Assembly: GCF_012843265.1 (NCBI RefSeq)
Contig: NZ_JABAIT010000017.1
Coordinates: forward strand, 1-64,000
DNA from: Bacillus sp. DNRA2
Lineage (GTDB): Bacteria; Bacillota; Bacilli; Bacillales; Cytobacillaceae
Direction of reading: 5' to 3'
Length of the DNA: 64,000 bases
Part shown: positions 62,462 to 64,000 of the stretch, one piece after another
Numbering within the stretch: the first letter of the stretch is position 1
How the letters are laid out: every line of letters begins with the position of its first letter
Translations under genes and position numbers: made by a program
The notes under the pieces: model-generated
Databases searched by the model: none
The model's input: only the letters and a program-made list of their open reading frames with translations
Told to the model about the DNA's origin: nothing

Positions 62462-63643
62462 ATGAAGGAAACAACGCTAAATATGGAGTCATTAAACCTC
62501 CAATTTTTAATTTATGAGGACCTATGGCAGTTGAAATTGCCAAAATCACAAACCCACGTGAATGATATACAGCATTTGTCGATGATGAATGGTGCCTCAG
62601 ATTTATTTTTACCGGCAGTTATTGAAGAGGAAGAGGACCTAGTTACCTTTTCGTTTTTGATCAATCAAAGAGCGAAAACATGGGAAGAAGTACGCAAACT
62701 AAATCGAAGTGATAAGCTTCGTTTGTTGTGTAATGTTGCCCGCTTCAAAAAATGCCTTTCCTCACGTATTACTTTCTTCTTACATCCGGATAATTTGGTA
62801 TTTGATGATAATCTTATGCCGAAGCTGGCATATCGCGGAATCCGAGATTTAGTTCCCCCTTATGAGGTGAATGAAGCAAAATTTCTTCTTCAATATAAAT
62901 GCTTAATTATTGCATTATTTTCAAAAAAATATAGCTTTGAAGAACTTTATTACGGTTCATTAGCTAATGTCAAAGAAAGCGATTTTGAGCGAAAAATTGT
63001 TACGATTGAGGACTTTGATGCTTTGTTTAACTTTTTACAAACAAGTTATCTGAAAGAGGTTACCGAGCATGAAAAAACGATGCAAGTTGTACCTAAAAAA
63101 CGATTCCGGCTTTTTAAGGGAATAGCATTCTCGATGATAACTCTATCCATTCTTCTAGCTATCCCATTAATCTATTTCGGATTTGTTAAACTTCCATCTC
63201 AAGGACATCTACTCGAGGCTAATCATGCCTTTTTATCAAACGATTACGGGAATGTGATAAAAGAGTTGGAAGGACAAAATCTGGAAAAGCTCCCGAAAGA
63301 TAGCAAGTATATGCTGGCTGTTTCTTACATACAAAAGGAAAAACTTTCAAAAGACCAAAAGGAAGCATTCCTAAAAAATGTTGATTTGAAAAGCAACACA
63401 AATTATTTATTATATTGGATTTACAACGGCAGGGGTGAGTTAGATCAGTCGATGGACCTCGCCAAATTTCTGGATGATCCCAATTTGATCATACACGGAC
63501 TGATTAAACAAATGGATCAGGTGAAAAAAGATCCGGAATTAAAAGGTACGGAACGTGAAGAAAAAATGGATAATTACATGGATCAATATGAGAAATACAA
63601 AGAGAAGTACGGACTAGACGATAACACTATAAAACCAGAATAA
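62462..63643 (+). CDS. essB: T7SS membrane pseudokinase EssB (YukC)
   Basis: A 393-residue protein with an N-terminal pseudokinase domain (about 1-205), one membrane segment (about 219-240, SMITLSILLAIPLIYFGFV) and an extracytosolic helical domain (about 245-393) ending in a charged tail. It forms the core membrane complex with EssC. AAAAGGAG precedes the ATG. Normal length. Confidence 0.93.
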   Translation: MKETTLNMESLNLQFLIYEDLWQLKLPKSQTHVNDIQHLSMMNGASDLFLPAVIEEEEDLVTFSFLINQRAKTWEEVRKLNRSDKLRLLCNVARFKKCLSSRITFFLHPDNLVFDDNLMPKLAYRGIRDLVPPYEVNEAKFLLQYKCLIIALFSKKYSFEELYYGSLANVKESDFERKIVTIEDFDALFNFLQTSYLKEVTEHEKTMQVVPKKRFRLFKGIAFSMITLSILLAIPLIYFGFVKLPSQGHLLEANHAFLSNDYGNVIKELEGQNLEKLPKDSKYMLAVSYIQKEKLSKDQKEAFLKNVDLKSNTNYLLYWIYNGRGELDQSMDLAKFLDDPNLIIHGLIKQMDQVKKDPELKGTEREEKMDNYMDQYEKYKEKYGLDDNTIKPE

Positions 63644-63701
63644 CAGTAGGGATATTGCGAACGGAATATATGTTTTTATTTGATTGGAAAGGGAGAGAAA
63701 G

Positions 63702-64000
63702 ATGGCGCAACGATTATTACTGCTGAGTTGTGGGGAGCAATTGCATAAATGCCATTTAAAGGTAAATGAACCGAAGAAATTGACGATTGGGAACGATTTA
63801 TCCAGTACGATTACCTTTAGTAATTTCGACTATTCATTGTCAATTGGTTGGAATGGTGAATCCTGTTTGGTCGGAGAAAATCAACTCAATGTGAACGAGC
63901 GTTTAAAACTGAAGCATCACGATTTCACGATGCAGCTTTTTTTGATAGAAAGCAAGCAACCGTACGTATATGATACGACGCAGCGCTATAATCTTACGTT
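63702..64000 (+). CDS. essC: T7SS ATPase EssC/YukB, 5' part
   Basis: The open frame from the ATG at 63702 runs off the window after 99 residues. It begins MAQRLLLLSCGEQLHKCHLK, and KKLTIGNDLSSTITFSN is the start of the FHA-type N-terminal domain of EssC/YukB. The FtsK/SpoIIIE ATPase domains lie beyond the window. AAAGGGAGAG precedes the ATG, 58 nt after essB. EssC is the motor that drives export of YukE and LXG toxins. Confidence 0.9.
   Translation, partial: MAQRLLLLSCGEQLHKCHLKVNEPKKLTIGNDLSSTITFSNFDYSLSIGWNGESCLVGENQLNVNERLKLKHHDFTMQLFLIESKQPYVYDTTQRYNLT

Overview
The window is low-GC Firmicute DNA, best matched to a spore-forming Bacillaceae (Bacillus/Neobacillus type). The evidence is the ydiK-ydiL-groES-groEL order with a CIRCE operator, B. 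subtilis-like licRBCAH and yukEDCB layouts, and two typical Bacillus intergenic palindromic repeats. The species cannot be fixed from the sequence alone. No rRNA or tRNA gene and no CRISPR array was seen.

Layout. (1) 1-3.4 kb: the 3' tip of a group II intron, ydiK/ydiL on the minus strand, then groES-groEL. (2) 3.4-24.4 kb: an accessory region inserted at the 3' end of groEL. The groEL end sequence recurs at 3388, 19205 and 24091, each time followed by a tyrosine-integrase 3' end, so I read it as a tandem array of related integrative elements. Element A (about 15.8 kb) has an intact integrase. Its cargo is an orphan MNT nucleotidyltransferase, an IS21-family insertion, a frameshifted PD-(D/E)XK nuclease gene, a HEPN-like protein, a DUF4839-type lipoprotein, an Mrr-type nuclease, a zinc-ribbon protein, a UDG-like protein, and two broken LXG-type polymorphic toxin modules with immunity genes. 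Element B (about 4.9 kb) is decayed and carries duplicated membrane-protein/DUF5085 genes and immunity-gene remnants. Element C is only an integrase stub. (3) 24.6-46.3 kb: metabolic genes. These are an MFS carrier and PucR regulator; a membrane multiheme cytochrome, a lipoprotein flavin reductase, a NusG_II protein, a Gx transporter and an ECF T component; two consecutive FAD-oxidase/EtfB/EtfA modules; a GlpP-type antiterminator; and SDR, MFS, FGGY kinase and BCCT transporter genes. Two leader RNAs with the same conserved motif and a terminator hairpin precede the Etf operon and the SDR operon. (4) 46.3-54.9 kb: small housekeeping and hypothetical genes, a two-component system and a Crp/Fnr regulator, interspersed with five same-orientation copies of a palindromic repeat. 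(5) 54.9-61.2 kb: the lic beta-glucoside PTS operon. (6) 61.6-64 kb: the start of a type VII secretion (Yuk/Ess) operon, cut by the window end.

How the parts may work together. The T7SS at the right end is the usual export route for LXG toxins of the kind whose fragments fill elements A and B. The cytochrome, lipoprotein reductase, NusG_II, Gx and ECF-T genes resemble an extracytosolic flavin-based electron-transfer module. The Etf-linked oxidases, GlpP, SDR and FGGY kinase look like one catabolic regulon for a polyol or hydroxy acid under GlpP-like antitermination and catabolite repression. These functional links are inference; the gene families, repeats and frameshifts are read from the sequence.
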